The notes below the pieces were generated by a model. That model did no database searches, was not told where the DNA came from, and saw nothing but the letters and a program-made list of their open reading frames with translations. A program made the translations under genes and the position numbers. A stretch of DNA of 64,000 nucleotides from Amycolatopsis acidicola (lineage in GTDB: Bacteria; Actinomycetota; Actinomycetes; Mycobacteriales; Pseudonocardiaceae), in assembly GCF_007713735.2 (NCBI RefSeq), contig NZ_VMNW02000002.1:239224-303223 (forward strand), written 5' to 3'. This document shows positions 16,278 through 24,888 of the stretch, piece by piece. How positions within the stretch are numbered: the first letter of the stretch is position 1; the number at the start of each line of letters is the position of its first letter.

Positions 16278-17484
16278 GCCGAGATTGCTGACCTGGTCCG
16301 GAATGGACGAACGAGACTGGCTACACAGCAAGGAATCCCTACGTGAATGGCTGACCCACGAGGGCCCACCCGAGTTCGGTGACGCCGTGGACAAATGGCG
16401 CAGCCCCGGCCGCCCCGGTCCGGTCCGAGGCGCGCTGCTGGCGAGTGACCGCGAGGACGCCTTGGCCCGGCTCGACGTGGCGAAGCCGGTGCGTGGGCGG
16501 GAGCGGCCGGTCGCGCTCCTGTTCCCCGGGCAAGGCGCCCAGCACGCTCTGATGGGCACACGCCTGTACCAGCGAGATCCCGTGTTCACCGCCGCCATGG
16601 ACGAGGTCTTCGAGCTGTTCGGCGCGGAGGGAACCGCGATCCGGGACGACTGGCTCTCCTCGCGGCCGCGGATCGACCCGGACGACCTTCGGCGGGCGCA
16701 GCCGTTGCTGTTCGCGGTCGACCGGGCGCTGGGCCGCATGGTGTGCGGCTGGGGCGTGCGTCCAGCGGCGCTGCTCGGCCACAGCGTCGGCGAGGTCGCC
16801 GCGGCGACCATGGCCGGGGTGTTCGGTGTCGCCGACGCGGTCACGATGATGCGCGACCGGATCGGCCGGCTGACGGGACAGCCCGCCGGCGGGATGCTCG
16901 CCGTCGCGGCCGATCCCGACGAAGTCCGCCCGTTCCTGCGGGACGTCGTGGTCGGCGCGGTCAACGCCCGGCGGCAACTGATGCTGGCCGGGCTCGACGG
17001 CCCGCTGCGTGAGGCCGAAGCAGCCCTGCGCGCGGCCGGTTACGGATGCCGCCGGGCCAAGGCCACGACCGCTTTCCACAGCCCCGTGATCGCCCCCGCG
17101 CTGACCGGTTCGAAGGACGCACTGGCCAGCCTTTCCTTGCGGGCGCCCGGGATTCCGCTCTACTCGGGCTACACCGGCGGGCGGCTCTCCCCCGGTACGG
17201 CGACCGATCCGGCGTTCTGGGCGGACCAGCCCGCGCAGCCGGTGCTGTTCGGCCCCGCCCTCGACGCCCTGCTGGCCGACCAGGACCACCTGCTGGTGGA
17301 TGCGGGTCCGTCGGAAAGCCTGGCCGCCCTCGCGCGGCGGCATCCGAAGGTCCGCTCCGGGGCCAGTGCGGTCACGGCGCTGCTGCCCGCGGCGCCCGGC
17401 GACGACCGGGGCGCCGTGCTGCGCGCGGCGGCCGCGCTCTGGCTGGAGGGCCACGAACTCGACCTGACGGCGATCGACCGATGA
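16270..17484 (+). CDS. Acyltransferase, DpsD/AknF-like partner of the KSIII
   Basis: 404 residues from a GTG overlapping the KSIII stop by 8 bp. It has a full malonyl-transferase signature: FPGQGAQ at about residue 85, nucleophile Ser172 in GHSVGE, a basic residue in MMRDRIGRL and AFHSP for the catalytic His. AFHS favours malonyl over methylmalonyl in modular enzymes, though that rule is weaker for discrete enzymes. An N-terminal extension of about 75 residues (LTWSGMDERDW, then LREWLTHEG) is longer than in FabD and resembles DpsD-type proteins. It probably loads or edits the starter for the minimal PKS. Confidence 0.85.
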   Translation: MREPRLLTWSGMDERDWLHSKESLREWLTHEGPPEFGDAVDKWRSPGRPGPVRGALLASDREDALARLDVAKPVRGRERPVALLFPGQGAQHALMGTRLYQRDPVFTAAMDEVFELFGAEGTAIRDDWLSSRPRIDPDDLRRAQPLLFAVDRALGRMVCGWGVRPAALLGHSVGEVAAATMAGVFGVADAVTMMRDRIGRLTGQPAGGMLAVAADPDEVRPFLRDVVVGAVNARRQLMLAGLDGPLREAEAALRAAGYGCRRAKATTAFHSPVIAPALTGSKDALASLSLRAPGIPLYSGYTGGRLSPGTATDPAFWADQPAQPVLFGPALDALLADQDHLLVDAGPSESLAALARRHPKVRSGASAVTALLPAAPGDDRGAVLRAAAALWLEGHELDLTAIDR

Positions 17485-17526
17485 CGGCTGCCCGGGCACG
17501 GGCGAACGAGAAAGGGTTGCCAGCAC

Positions 17527-19137
17527 ATGGATTCTCCCACCGAAGTGCTCATCGCGGGCGCCGGGCCGGTCGGCCTGACCGCCGCGCTCGACCTGGCCCG
17601 GCGCGGCATCGCCGTGCGGCTCGTGGACGCCGCGCCCGGGCCGGCCACCACCAGCAGGGCCATCGCGACCCATCCCCGGACGCTGGAGGTCTACGCGCAG
17701 CTCGGCGTGGCCGACGAGATCCTGCGCCGCGGGAGGCGGATCACCGGCTTCGCGCTGTACCGGGACGGACGGCGCCTCGCCCGGCTCGCGGCCGACTACA
17801 CCGCTATGCCCACGGCGTTCCCGTTCACCGTGGCCATCGACCAGATCGTCACCGAGGAGGTCCTGCGTGACGCGCTGCGCGCGCAGGGCGTCGAGCCGGA
17901 ATGGGGCGTGCGACTGGAATCCTTCGACCAGGACGACGAGGAGGTGACTGTCCACTTGCGACACGGCAGGCGCGCCGAGCGGTGCCGGGTGCCCTGGCTG
18001 ATCGGCTGCGACGGCGGGCACAGCACGGTGCGCTCGGTGCTGGAGCTGCCGCTGATCGGCGAGTCGCGGCAGACGTGGCTGCTGGCGGACGGGCAGGTCG
18101 AGACCGATCTGCCACCGGACAGCATCTACTGGATCCGCGCCCGGCGCACCACCATGATGGCGGTGCCGTTCATCGAGCCGGGCCGGTGGCGGATGCTCGA
18201 CACCGTCGACGTCGACTACGACGGCGACCCGGCGCGGCTCGCGGGCCGGCTCACCACGAAGTTGACCGCCGGGCTCGGCCGCCACACGTTCGTGCATCCG
18301 CCGGCGTGGGTGTCGGTGTTCACCGCGCAGCAGCGCATGGTGCCGCGGATGCGTGACCGCCGGTGTTTCGTGGCCGGGGACGCGGCGCACGTGCACAGTC
18401 CCGCGTCCGGTCAGGGCATGAACACCGGGATCCAGGAGGCCTACAACCTCGGCTGGAAACTGGCGATGGTGCACCGGGGTCAAGCCGCGGACGCCCTGCT
18501 GGACACCTACGGCGCCGAGCGCGTCCCAGTCGGGGCCGAGCTGCTCACGTCGACCGACAAGGCCACCCGGTTCGTGCAGCTGAGCAACCCGGTCGCGGAC
18601 CTGGCGCTGCCGGTGGTGTTCGCCGCGGTCTCCCACCTCGCCCCGCTGCGCCGGAAGATGCAGTCGAAGATGCTGGGCGCGGTGTCCGGGTTGAACCTGG
18701 AGTACTCGGCCAGCGCGCTGACGCTGGACTCCGCGCCCGGCCCGGTGCCGCGTCCGGGCCAGCGCCTCACCTGCCGCGTCGCCGGGCCGGCCGAGTCACC
18801 CGCCGAACGCGCCCTCGCGGCGGAACTCCGGGCGGCGCAGTGGAGTCTGCTCGTCGCGGAGCCGGGCGAGGACGTGCGGGAGTTGCTCGCCACGGCCAGA
18901 ACCCGTTATGGCGCTTGGCTTTCCGTGCGGACCATGGATTCGCGAGGCAGCTCGGACGCCGGTTCGCTGCCCGACCGGGACGGCAGGCTGCGCGCCTCAC
19001 TCCACTTGCCCGACGACGCCTGGATCCTGGTGCGACCGGACGGCTACGTGTCCACCCGCGGCCAGCGACTGAACCGCGAGGCCCTCGACGCGCTGCCGGC
19101 GCGCCTGGGACTGATCCGGACGACGGAACGGATCTGA
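17527..19137 (+). CDS. Class A FAD-dependent aromatic hydroxylase
   Basis: 536 residues: GxGxxG at the N-terminus (IAGAGPVGLTAALDLARRG), DG motif (LIGCDGGHSTVR), GD motif (CFVAGDAAHVHSPASGQGMN) and a C-terminal thioredoxin-like domain after about residue 410. This is the plan of the PgaE/RdmE-type polyketide hydroxylases, which insert oxygen next to a phenolate using NAD(P)H. It follows the starter-unit pair after a 42-bp gap and is the last gene before a strong terminator. One of at least three oxygenases acting on the scaffold. Confidence 0.9.
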   Translation: MDSPTEVLIAGAGPVGLTAALDLARRGIAVRLVDAAPGPATTSRAIATHPRTLEVYAQLGVADEILRRGRRITGFALYRDGRRLARLAADYTAMPTAFPFTVAIDQIVTEEVLRDALRAQGVEPEWGVRLESFDQDDEEVTVHLRHGRRAERCRVPWLIGCDGGHSTVRSVLELPLIGESRQTWLLADGQVETDLPPDSIYWIRARRTTMMAVPFIEPGRWRMLDTVDVDYDGDPARLAGRLTTKLTAGLGRHTFVHPPAWVSVFTAQQRMVPRMRDRRCFVAGDAAHVHSPASGQGMNTGIQEAYNLGWKLAMVHRGQAADALLDTYGAERVPVGAELLTSTDKATRFVQLSNPVADLALPVVFAAVSHLAPLRRKMQSKMLGAVSGLNLEYSASALTLDSAPGPVPRPGQRLTCRVAGPAESPAERALAAELRAAQWSLLVAEPGEDVRELLATARTRYGAWLSVRTMDSRGSSDAGSLPDRDGRLRASLHLPDDAWILVRPDGYVSTRGQRLNREALDALPARLGLIRTTERI

Positions 19138-19147
19138 GGACGCGGAG

Positions 19148-19178
19148 AGGCCGGGGCTCTGGTGGAGCCCCGGCCTTT
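19148..19178 (+). terminator. Strong intrinsic terminator after the FAD hydroxylase
   Basis: A 12-bp perfect stem (19148-19159 with 19165-19176; GGCCGGGGCTC core) with a 5-nt loop, ending in TTT. It starts 11 bp after the stop codon at 19137. Confidence 0.85.
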
Positions 19179-19398
19179 CGCGTGGGCGGGCGGCCTCGGT
19201 GGATGGCTTTGTCCGGGCGCGGCGGAGCGGAGCGCGACCGAACCCGACCCTCGCAAAAGCCGGGGCCGGGCGGGTGATGCCAGCGGGAGCGGAGCGCCGC
19301 AGGGCACGGAACCGGCGGCCGCCGCCCGGAGCACCGTCTCCGCCGCGGAATTCCCCGAGAAACGAACCCGAACCCCCGCAAAGCCGAACCCCCGCATA
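19179..19398. other. Gene-free spacer between convergent operons
   Basis: No convincing gene on either strand. It holds two copies of a roughly 24-bp direct repeat (cores CGAACCCGACCCTCGCAAAA near 19239 and CGAACCCGAACCCCCGCAAA near 19363), both running into GCCG. The function is unknown; the repeats may be remnants of duplicated terminator sequence. Confidence 0.4.
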
Positions 19399-19425
19399 GG
19401 CCGGGGCCCACCCAGAGCCCCGGCC
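19399..19425 (-). terminator. Hairpin terminator for the minus-strand exporter operon
   Basis: GGCCGGGGC (19399-19407) and GCCCCGGCC (19417-19425) form a 9-bp stem, 15 bp past the permease stop on the minus strand. The stem shares its core with the terminator at 19148. No T tract follows on the minus strand. Confidence 0.6.
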
Positions 19426-19439
19426 CGTCGCGCACACTC

Positions 19440-20291
19440 TCACCCCACCCGCTGCATCGCCTTGTCTCGGCGGGAAAGGAGTTTCGAACCGGACTCCTGG
19501 CGCGTCATCCGGCGTAGCAGGGGCGGCGCGAGCGACGCGCCCGCGATGGCCCATACGGCGAGGACGGCGACCGCGGCGCCGTATCGCCACGAACCGCCGA
19601 TTTCCGTGGCCGCCAGGTCGGCCGGCAGCAGCGCCGACCGCGCGAGCAGGCCCAGCCAGTAGATCGGGAACACCTGCCCGACGTACTGCAACCACTCCGG
19701 GAACCGGGTGAGCGGGTAGAACACGCCGGACGTCGCCGCCACCGCGTACAGCGGGAACATCACCAGCCCGAAACTGTGCGAGTTCGGCAGCAGCGGGCCG
19801 ATCACGATTCCGGCCGGCAGGGTGGCCGCGAGGCCGAGCACCAACACCACAACCAGCGTCAGCCAGCTTCCCGCCCCGTGTGTCACCAGCTCCGGGAACA
19901 CCGCGAAACCCACGCCGAGGGTCAGCGCCGCCGTGACGACTGTGGAGCAGGACAGCATGACCACCTTGCCCACGACATACCCGGTGACCCCGCCCGGGAC
20001 CGTCCGCGCGCGCAGCAGCGTGCCGTCCTCGCGTTCGACGGCCAGGCTGCCCGCCATCGTCGCGATGCCGTTGATGCCGAGGGTCATCCCGAGCACCCCG
20101 GGCAGCATCATCACGCCCAGGGGGAACCCGGTACCCGGCACCGCGACCGTGCGGGTGAACACCATGGCGGCGAAGAAGATCCCGGTGGAAATGGCCGTGA
20201 CCACGATGTGATGACTGTCGAAGAACAGCTGCCGCAGCTCGATCAGCCCGTGCCGCACCCCGGCCCGCACCGGTGCCCAGGTCGCGTTCAT
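19440..20291 (-). CDS. ABC-2 type exporter permease (second exporter)
   Basis: 283 residues with about six membrane segments (ISTGIFFAAMVFTRTVA, GMTLGINGIATMAGSLA, LTLVVVLVLGLAATLPAGI, FGLVMFPLYAVAATSGVFYP and others), ending in a basic tail. It is a DrrB-like permease whose start overlaps the ATPase stop by 4 bp. A second, unrelated-looking exporter in one cluster suggests either two export routes or resistance to a toxic intermediate. Confidence 0.87.
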   Translation of the reverse strand: MNATWAPVRAGVRHGLIELRQLFFDSHHIVVTAISTGIFFAAMVFTRTVAVPGTGFPLGVMMLPGVLGMTLGINGIATMAGSLAVEREDGTLLRARTVPGGVTGYVVGKVVMLSCSTVVTAALTLGVGFAVFPELVTHGAGSWLTLVVVLVLGLAATLPAGIVIGPLLPNSHSFGLVMFPLYAVAATSGVFYPLTRFPEWLQYVGQVFPIYWLGLLARSALLPADLAATEIGGSWRYGAAVAVLAVWAIAGASLAPPLLRRMTRQESGSKLLSRRDKAMQRVG

Positions 20292-21235
20292 CGTGGCCTC
20301 GCGACGAAAGCGTCCGCCGTCGCGACCCCGCCGGACTCCCAGTCCGCGACCAGCGTCAGGTACGTCTGCTCCAGGGTCGCGCGGCGGACCTCCAGCTCGG
20401 TGATGTCCGCGCCGTACTCGGCGTAGAGCCGGTGCACGAGGCGGGCCGGGCGGGGCGTGGATTCCCGGAACTGCCTCCCGTCTCTCGTCCAGCGCACCTC
20501 CCCCGCGGCCCCGGCGCGGCGGGCGAGTTCGGCCGCGGATCCGTCCGCGATGATCCGCCCGCCCGCGAGCAGCACGATCCGGTGCGCCAATCGCTCGGCC
20601 TCGGCGAGGTCGTGCGTGGCGAGCAGGATCGTGGTCTGCTCGGTTTCGGCGAGCCTGCGGATCATCCCGTGGAAGTCGTGCCGGGCCCGCGGGTCGAACC
20701 CGACGGTCGGCTCGTCCAGGAACAGCAGCCGCGGCCTGCCCGCCAGCCCGATCGCGACGTCGAGCCGCCGTCGCTGCCCCTGGGTGAGCCGCCGCAACTT
20801 CTGCCGGGCCTGCCCGGTGAGCCCGACCAGTTCCAGCAACTCGTCGGGATCCCACGGCTGCCGGGCGTACGGCGTGTAGTAGGCGCCCAGGTGCGCGATC
20901 AGCTCACGCACCCGCCACCGTCCGTGATCCGCCCACGACTGCAGCACCACGCCGATCTCCGACCGCCAGCGCCTGCCACCCCGCTCGGGATCCTCGCCGA
21001 GCACGGCGACCCGCCCCGCGGAGCGCACCCGGAACCCTTCCAGGATCTCGATCGTCGTGCTCTTGCCGACGCCGTTCGGCCCGAGCAGGGCGACCACCTC
21101 CCCGCGCCGCACCGAAAACCCCACGCCGGTGAGCACTTCCGTTGCGCCGTACCGCATCCAGAGGTCGCTGACGTCGATCACCGCCTCCGCCGGGACGGTC
21201 CCGGGCACCGGCGAAAGGGCCGGGCGTGCGCTCAT
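20288..21235 (-). CDS. ABC exporter ATPase (second exporter)
   Basis: 315 residues: Walker A GPNGVGKS, signature LTQGQRRRLDVA, Walker B LLFLDEPTVGFDP and switch ATHDLAEAERL. The signature begins LTQGQ rather than LSGGQ, a common variant of the drug-export subfamily. The C-terminal portion (residues about 235-315) matches the regulatory tail of DrrA-like ATPases. It overlaps the cyclase upstream by 4 bp and the permease downstream by 4 bp, giving a three-gene minus-strand operon. Confidence 0.88.
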   Translation of the reverse strand: MSARPALSPVPGTVPAEAVIDVSDLWMRYGATEVLTGVGFSVRRGEVVALLGPNGVGKSTTIEILEGFRVRSAGRVAVLGEDPERGGRRWRSEIGVVLQSWADHGRWRVRELIAHLGAYYTPYARQPWDPDELLELVGLTGQARQKLRRLTQGQRRRLDVAIGLAGRPRLLFLDEPTVGFDPRARHDFHGMIRRLAETEQTTILLATHDLAEAERLAHRIVLLAGGRIIADGSAAELARRAGAAGEVRWTRDGRQFRESTPRPARLVHRLYAEYGADITELEVRRATLEQTYLTLVADWESGGVATADAFVARPR

Positions 21236-21915
21236 CGGTCCAGGACCGCGATGGCGCGCACCGGGAAGCTGCCGACCCCGGCGATCGGCGCGGGCAGCAC
21301 GGTCAGCCGCGCCCCGGTGTCGGGCAGCTGGTCCAGCCTCGTCAGGCATTCCAGCAGGTAGACATCCGCGCCCAGCAACAGGTTCTGCGCCGGCTTGCTG
21401 TTGTCCGTGCCGCTGTCGATGTTCTGGCTGTCCACCCCGACGATGCCCGGCTCGGCGTCCAGCAGCAGCTGCACCGCGTCGGCGGTCAGGTATGGCGAGT
21501 CCTTGTAGAACCCGCCGGTGCCCCAGTGCCGGTCGTGCCCGGTGTTGACCAGCACCGCCTGCCCGGTCAGCTCCAGGCCCTTGAACACCTCCGGCCCGAT
21601 CGAGCGGCCGTCCGGCAGATCCTCCGTGGACACTCGCACGACCGTGATCGGGATGTCCACCATGCGTTCCAGCTCGAGCGCCGCCACGTCGGCACCGTCC
21701 ACATGGAACTGGCTCGGCGCGTCGACGTAGGTGCCGGTGTTCCCGCACAGCTCCACTTCGGTCAGCGCGAACGTGACGCCGGGCGCGAGGAACGACGCGG
21801 ACTGTTCCCTGCTGATGAACTCGGTGATCCGCGGTTTCGGCATCCACGGGTGGCTCAGCATCTCGTGGCTGATCGAGTGGCTCAGGTCGACGATCGTCCG
21901 TTGCTGGTTCGGCAT
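21232..21915 (-). CDS. Polyketide cyclase, PF04199 family (DpsY/OxyN type)
   Basis: 227 residues of the metal-dependent cyclase/kynurenine-formamidase fold. The signature is near residue 60 (CGNTGTYVDAPSQFHVDG), where the family has a HxGTHxDxPxH pattern. The first His is replaced by Asn, while Asp and His remain. This family provides later-ring cyclases in anthracycline and tetracycline pathways (DpsY, OxyN). First gene of the exporter operon, divergent from the minimal PKS. Its partner cyclase at 24889 keeps the full motif, so the two probably close different rings. Confidence 0.82.
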   Translation of the reverse strand: MPNQQRTIVDLSHSISHEMLSHPWMPKPRITEFISREQSASFLAPGVTFALTEVELCGNTGTYVDAPSQFHVDGADVAALELERMVDIPITVVRVSTEDLPDGRSIGPEVFKGLELTGQAVLVNTGHDRHWGTGGFYKDSPYLTADAVQLLLDAEPGIVGVDSQNIDSGTDNSKPAQNLLLGADVYLLECLTRLDQLPDTGARLTVLPAPIAGVGSFPVRAIAVLDR

Positions 21916-21963
21916 CCGGCCCTCCCGGTTCTCGTGGTCGGGCCCAACGCTCGCAGTGGCGGC

Positions 21964-22002
21964 TCGACGGGCGATAAAGCGCGCGTCGGGTCCGGTCGAG
22001 CG
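21964..22002. promoter_or_regulatory. Candidate SARP heptads in the cyclase/KS-alpha divergent promoter
   Basis: TCGACGG (21964), TCGGGTC (21986) and TCGAGCG (21996) lie in the 183-bp divergent region before KS-alpha. The intervals are 22 and 10 bp; SARP sites are normally multiples of 11. Plausible because this promoter should be activated in step with 32388, but less regular than that site. Confidence 0.45.
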
Positions 22003-22098
22003 GGGGCGGAAACCGGTTCTTCCGCCGCCCGACGGCTCGTCGACGCCGCGGCGGCACGGTCGGGCCAGGCACCGCATCGACCGCAGGGAGAACTCCAG

Positions 22099-23361
22099 AT
22101 GGGCATTCCGCACAGGCGGGTCGTGATCACCGGCATCGGCGTGGTGGCGCCGGGAGACCCCGGGCGCAAGGCGTTCTGGCAGCGGCTCACCGACGGGCGC
22201 CCCGCGTTCGGCCCGATCAGCTTCTTCGATCCCGCGCCGTTCCGGTCCGGGGTGGCCGCCGAATGCGAGTTCGACCCGGCCCGCGAAGGCCTGTCCGTAC
22301 AGGAGATCCGGCGGCTGGACCGCGCCGCGCAGCTGCTGCTCGTCGCCGCCGACGAGGCGGTGGCCGACAGCGGCGCCGACTTCGGCGCGCTGGGCGAGCG
22401 GACCGGGGTGAGCATCGGCACGGCCGTCGGCTGCACCCTGCGCCTGGAGGAGGAGTACGTGGTGCTCAGCGACCAGGGCCGGTGCTGGGAGATCGACCCC
22501 GGTTACGTCGTGCCGCACCAGTACGACTACTTCGTGCCGAGCTCTCTCGCCGCGGAGGTCGGCGTCCGGTTCGGCACCCTCGGGCCCGCCACCGTCGTCT
22601 CCGCCGGGTGCACGTCCGGCATCGACGCGGTGGGCCACGCCTGCCAGCTGGTCCGCGAAGGCAGCGCCGACGTGATGCTGGCGGGCGGCACCGACGCGCC
22701 GATCTCGCCGATCACGGTGGCGTGCTTCGACGCCATCCGCGCCACCTCGCCCCACAACGACGACCCGGTGCACGCGATGCGCCCGTTCGACCGGAACCGC
22801 AGCGGTTTCGTGCTCGGCGAGGGATCGGCGGTGCTGGTACTGGAGGAGTACGAGGCGGCCCGCCGCCGCGGCGCGCACGTCTACGCCGAGATCGCCGGGT
22901 ACGCCACGCGTTGCAACGCCTACCACATGACCGGGCTGCGCTCGGACGGCGCGGAGTTGGCCGCTGCCATGGAAACCGCGCTCGCCACCGCGGAAACGGC
23001 GCCCGGGGGCATCGACTACGTCAACGCGCACGGGACCGCCACCCGGCAGAACGACCGGCACGAGACCGCCGCGATCAAACGCGCGCTCGGCGCACACGCC
23101 GCGACGGTGCCGGTCAGCTCCGTCAAGTCGATGCTCGGGCATTCGCTGGGCGCGATCGGCGCGATCGAGATCGCCGCCAGCTCGCTCGCCCTCGAGTACG
23201 GCGTGATCCCGCCGACCGCGAATCTCACCGAACCGGATCCCGAACTGGATCTCGACTACGTCCCGGTGACGGCCCGGGAATCCCTGCTGCGCACCGTCTT
23301 GACGGTGGGCAGCGGGTTCGGCGGCTTCCAGAGCGCGATGGTGCTGCGGGGCCGGGCGTGA
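22099..23361 (+). CDS. Minimal PKS ketosynthase alpha
   Basis: 420 residues with the full catalytic set: Cys171 in VVSAGCTSGIDA, His in VNAHGTAT and His in SMLGHSLGA. It condenses malonyl-ACP units into the poly-beta-keto chain as a heterodimer with the next protein. GGGAG lies 8 bp upstream of the ATG. KS-alpha and CLF overlap by 4 bp (GTGA), the classical arrangement for equal synthesis. The residue set is fully canonical, so the enzyme should be active. Confidence 0.95.
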   Translation: MGIPHRRVVITGIGVVAPGDPGRKAFWQRLTDGRPAFGPISFFDPAPFRSGVAAECEFDPAREGLSVQEIRRLDRAAQLLLVAADEAVADSGADFGALGERTGVSIGTAVGCTLRLEEEYVVLSDQGRCWEIDPGYVVPHQYDYFVPSSLAAEVGVRFGTLGPATVVSAGCTSGIDAVGHACQLVREGSADVMLAGGTDAPISPITVACFDAIRATSPHNDDPVHAMRPFDRNRSGFVLGEGSAVLVLEEYEAARRRGAHVYAEIAGYATRCNAYHMTGLRSDGAELAAAMETALATAETAPGGIDYVNAHGTATRQNDRHETAAIKRALGAHAATVPVSSVKSMLGHSLGAIGAIEIAASSLALEYGVIPPTANLTEPDPELDLDYVPVTARESLLRTVLTVGSGFGGFQSAMVLRGRA

Positions 23362-24560
23362 CCGCGGCGGTGGTCACCGGGCTCGGCGTGATCGCGCCGA
23401 CCGGGCTCGGCACCGACGCGTTCTGGAGTGCCACGCGCGCCGGGGAGCTCGGCATCCGCCCGGCCGCCCGGTTCGACGCCACCGGGTGGCCGGTCACACT
23501 GGCCGGTGAGGCGCCTGCCTTCGACCCCGCCGACCACCTGCCGGGGCGGCTGATCGCGCAGACCGACCGGATGACCCAGTTCGCGCTGGCGGCGGCCGAC
23601 TGGGCGGTGGCCGAAGCCGGGCTCGCGCCGGCGGACCTCGCCGGGGCGGCCATCAGCACCGCGGCCGCGTTCGGCGGGTTCGAGTACGGGCAACGGCAGC
23701 TGCAGGAGCTGTGGAGCCACGGCCCGAAGTACGTGAGCACCTACATGTCCTTTGCCTGGTTCTACGCGGTGAACGCGGGCCAGATCTCCATCCGCCATGC
23801 GACACGGGGCCCCGCGGGCGTGTTCGTCGGCGAGCAGGCGGGCGGGCTCGACGCGATCGGGAACGCGCTGCGCCAGGTGCGATCCGGCGCGAACGTGGTG
23901 CTCACCGGCGGCATGGAAAGCTCGCGCTCGCCGTACGGCCACGCTTCGCATCTCGCGAACCGCGACGTGAGCCGGGAACCGAGGCCGGAGCGGGCTTTCC
24001 TGCCGTTCAGCACGGACGCCTGCGGGTACGTGCCCGGCGAAGGCGGCGCGATCCTTGTGGTGCAACCGGAATCCGCCGCGCGCGGGAAGCCTTACGGCCG
24101 GATCACCGGGCACGGCGCGGCGTTCGACGGACGGCCGGGCGCTCCGGGCGCGGGCCTGCGACGGGCCGCGGCGCAGGCACTGGCGGACGCCGGGCTGTCG
24201 CCGGGCGACATCGACGCGGTGTTCGCCGACGCCGGCGGAACTCCGGCGCTGGACCTGGCGGAGGCGAGCGCGATCACCGGCCTGTTCGGGCCGCGCGGGG
24301 TGCCGGTCGCGGCCCCGAAGGCGGGCATCGGCCGCCTCGCTTCCGGTGGCGCGCCAGTGGATGTGGTCACCGCGCTGCTGGCGTTCCGCGACGGCGTGCT
24401 GCCTCCGGCGGGGGCCGTCGCCGAGGCCGACCCGGCCTACGAGCTCGACCTCGTGACCACCAGGGCCCGGCCGTGGGAGGGGCGACGCGCGCTCGTCCTC
24501 GCCCGTGGTGCCAGGGGTTTCCACTCCGCGCTGGTGCTCACGGCACCGGACGCCGACTGA
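23358..24560 (+). CDS. Chain-length factor (ketosynthase beta)
   Basis: 400 residues, a KS-like protein whose nucleophile is Gln160 (VFVGEQAGGLDA), the defining mark of CLFs. The other KS histidines are not kept; for example the second HGT motif reads DAGGTPA. It sets polyketide length through the dimer interface. I did not try to predict the chain length, which needs comparison of gate residues against characterised CLFs. GTG start overlapping KS-alpha. Confidence 0.94.
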   Translation: MTAAVVTGLGVIAPTGLGTDAFWSATRAGELGIRPAARFDATGWPVTLAGEAPAFDPADHLPGRLIAQTDRMTQFALAAADWAVAEAGLAPADLAGAAISTAAAFGGFEYGQRQLQELWSHGPKYVSTYMSFAWFYAVNAGQISIRHATRGPAGVFVGEQAGGLDAIGNALRQVRSGANVVLTGGMESSRSPYGHASHLANRDVSREPRPERAFLPFSTDACGYVPGEGGAILVVQPESAARGKPYGRITGHGAAFDGRPGAPGAGLRRAAAQALADAGLSPGDIDAVFADAGGTPALDLAEASAITGLFGPRGVPVAAPKAGIGRLASGGAPVDVVTALLAFRDGVLPPAGAVAEADPAYELDLVTTRARPWEGRRALVLARGARGFHSALVLTAPDAD

Positions 24561-24571
24561 AAGGAACGGAC

Positions 24572-24835
24572 ATGACCAGCATCGACGTACCGACCACGTT
24601 GCGGATCCTGTGCGAGGCGGCGGGCGAGGACGAGGACCTGGAACTGGCCGGGGACGACTCCGAGACCACGCTGGCCGACCTCGGGTTCGACTCACTGGTG
24701 CTGATCGAGGCCGGCACCCGGATCGAGCGCGAGTTCGGCGCGGCCATCCCGGAGGACCGGCTCGCCGGGGCGGTGACCGTCGCGGATTTCCGGGCGCTGG
24801 TCAACGAAGTCCTCGCCGACGCGCCCATCGCCTGA
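24572..24835 (+). CDS. Acyl carrier protein
   Basis: 87 residues with the phosphopantetheine attachment Ser41 in LADLGFDSLVL. It carries the growing polyketide during condensation and first-ring folding. AAGGAACGG gives a good ribosome site and the gap to the CLF is 11 bp. It ends the three-gene plus-strand operon and is followed at once by a large hairpin. No phosphopantetheinyl transferase gene is visible in the window, so activation must use one encoded elsewhere. Confidence 0.95.
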   Translation: MTSIDVPTTLRILCEAAGEDEDLELAGDDSETTLADLGFDSLVLIEAGTRIEREFGAAIPEDRLAGAVTVADFRALVNEVLADAPIA

Positions 24836-24836
24836 C

Positions 24837-24886
24837 GCGCAATGCCGCCGGTGGCCGGGAAACCCCGGCCACCGGCGGCGTTGCGC
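24837..24886. terminator. Long bidirectional hairpin between ACP and the minus-strand operon
   Basis: A 16-bp perfect stem (24844-24859 with 24864-24879) extends across one mismatch by another 6 bp (24837-24842 with 24881-24886). It fills almost the whole 53-bp gap between the convergent stops at 24835 and 24889, so it probably terminates both transcripts. Confidence 0.85.
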
Positions 24887-24888
24887 GT

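Noticed and set aside
19440..20855. A 471-residue minus-strand frame covering the exporter permease
   Set aside because: Only the last 283 residues are the permease. The upstream part reads antisense-like Arg-rich sequence within the ATPase gene, and the permease has its own ATG overlapping the ATPase stop.
22263..24560. A 765-residue plus-strand frame through KS-alpha and the chain-length factor
   Set aside because: The first 360 residues are KS-alpha read in a wrong frame; the CLF begins at the GTG at 23358.
2742..24835. Naming the product (anthracycline, angucycline, tetracycline-like or pentangular)
   Set aside because: The cyclase set and starter pair recall anthracycline and tetracycline clusters. 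However, no set of genes is diagnostic, and chain length cannot be read without comparison to characterised chain-length factors.
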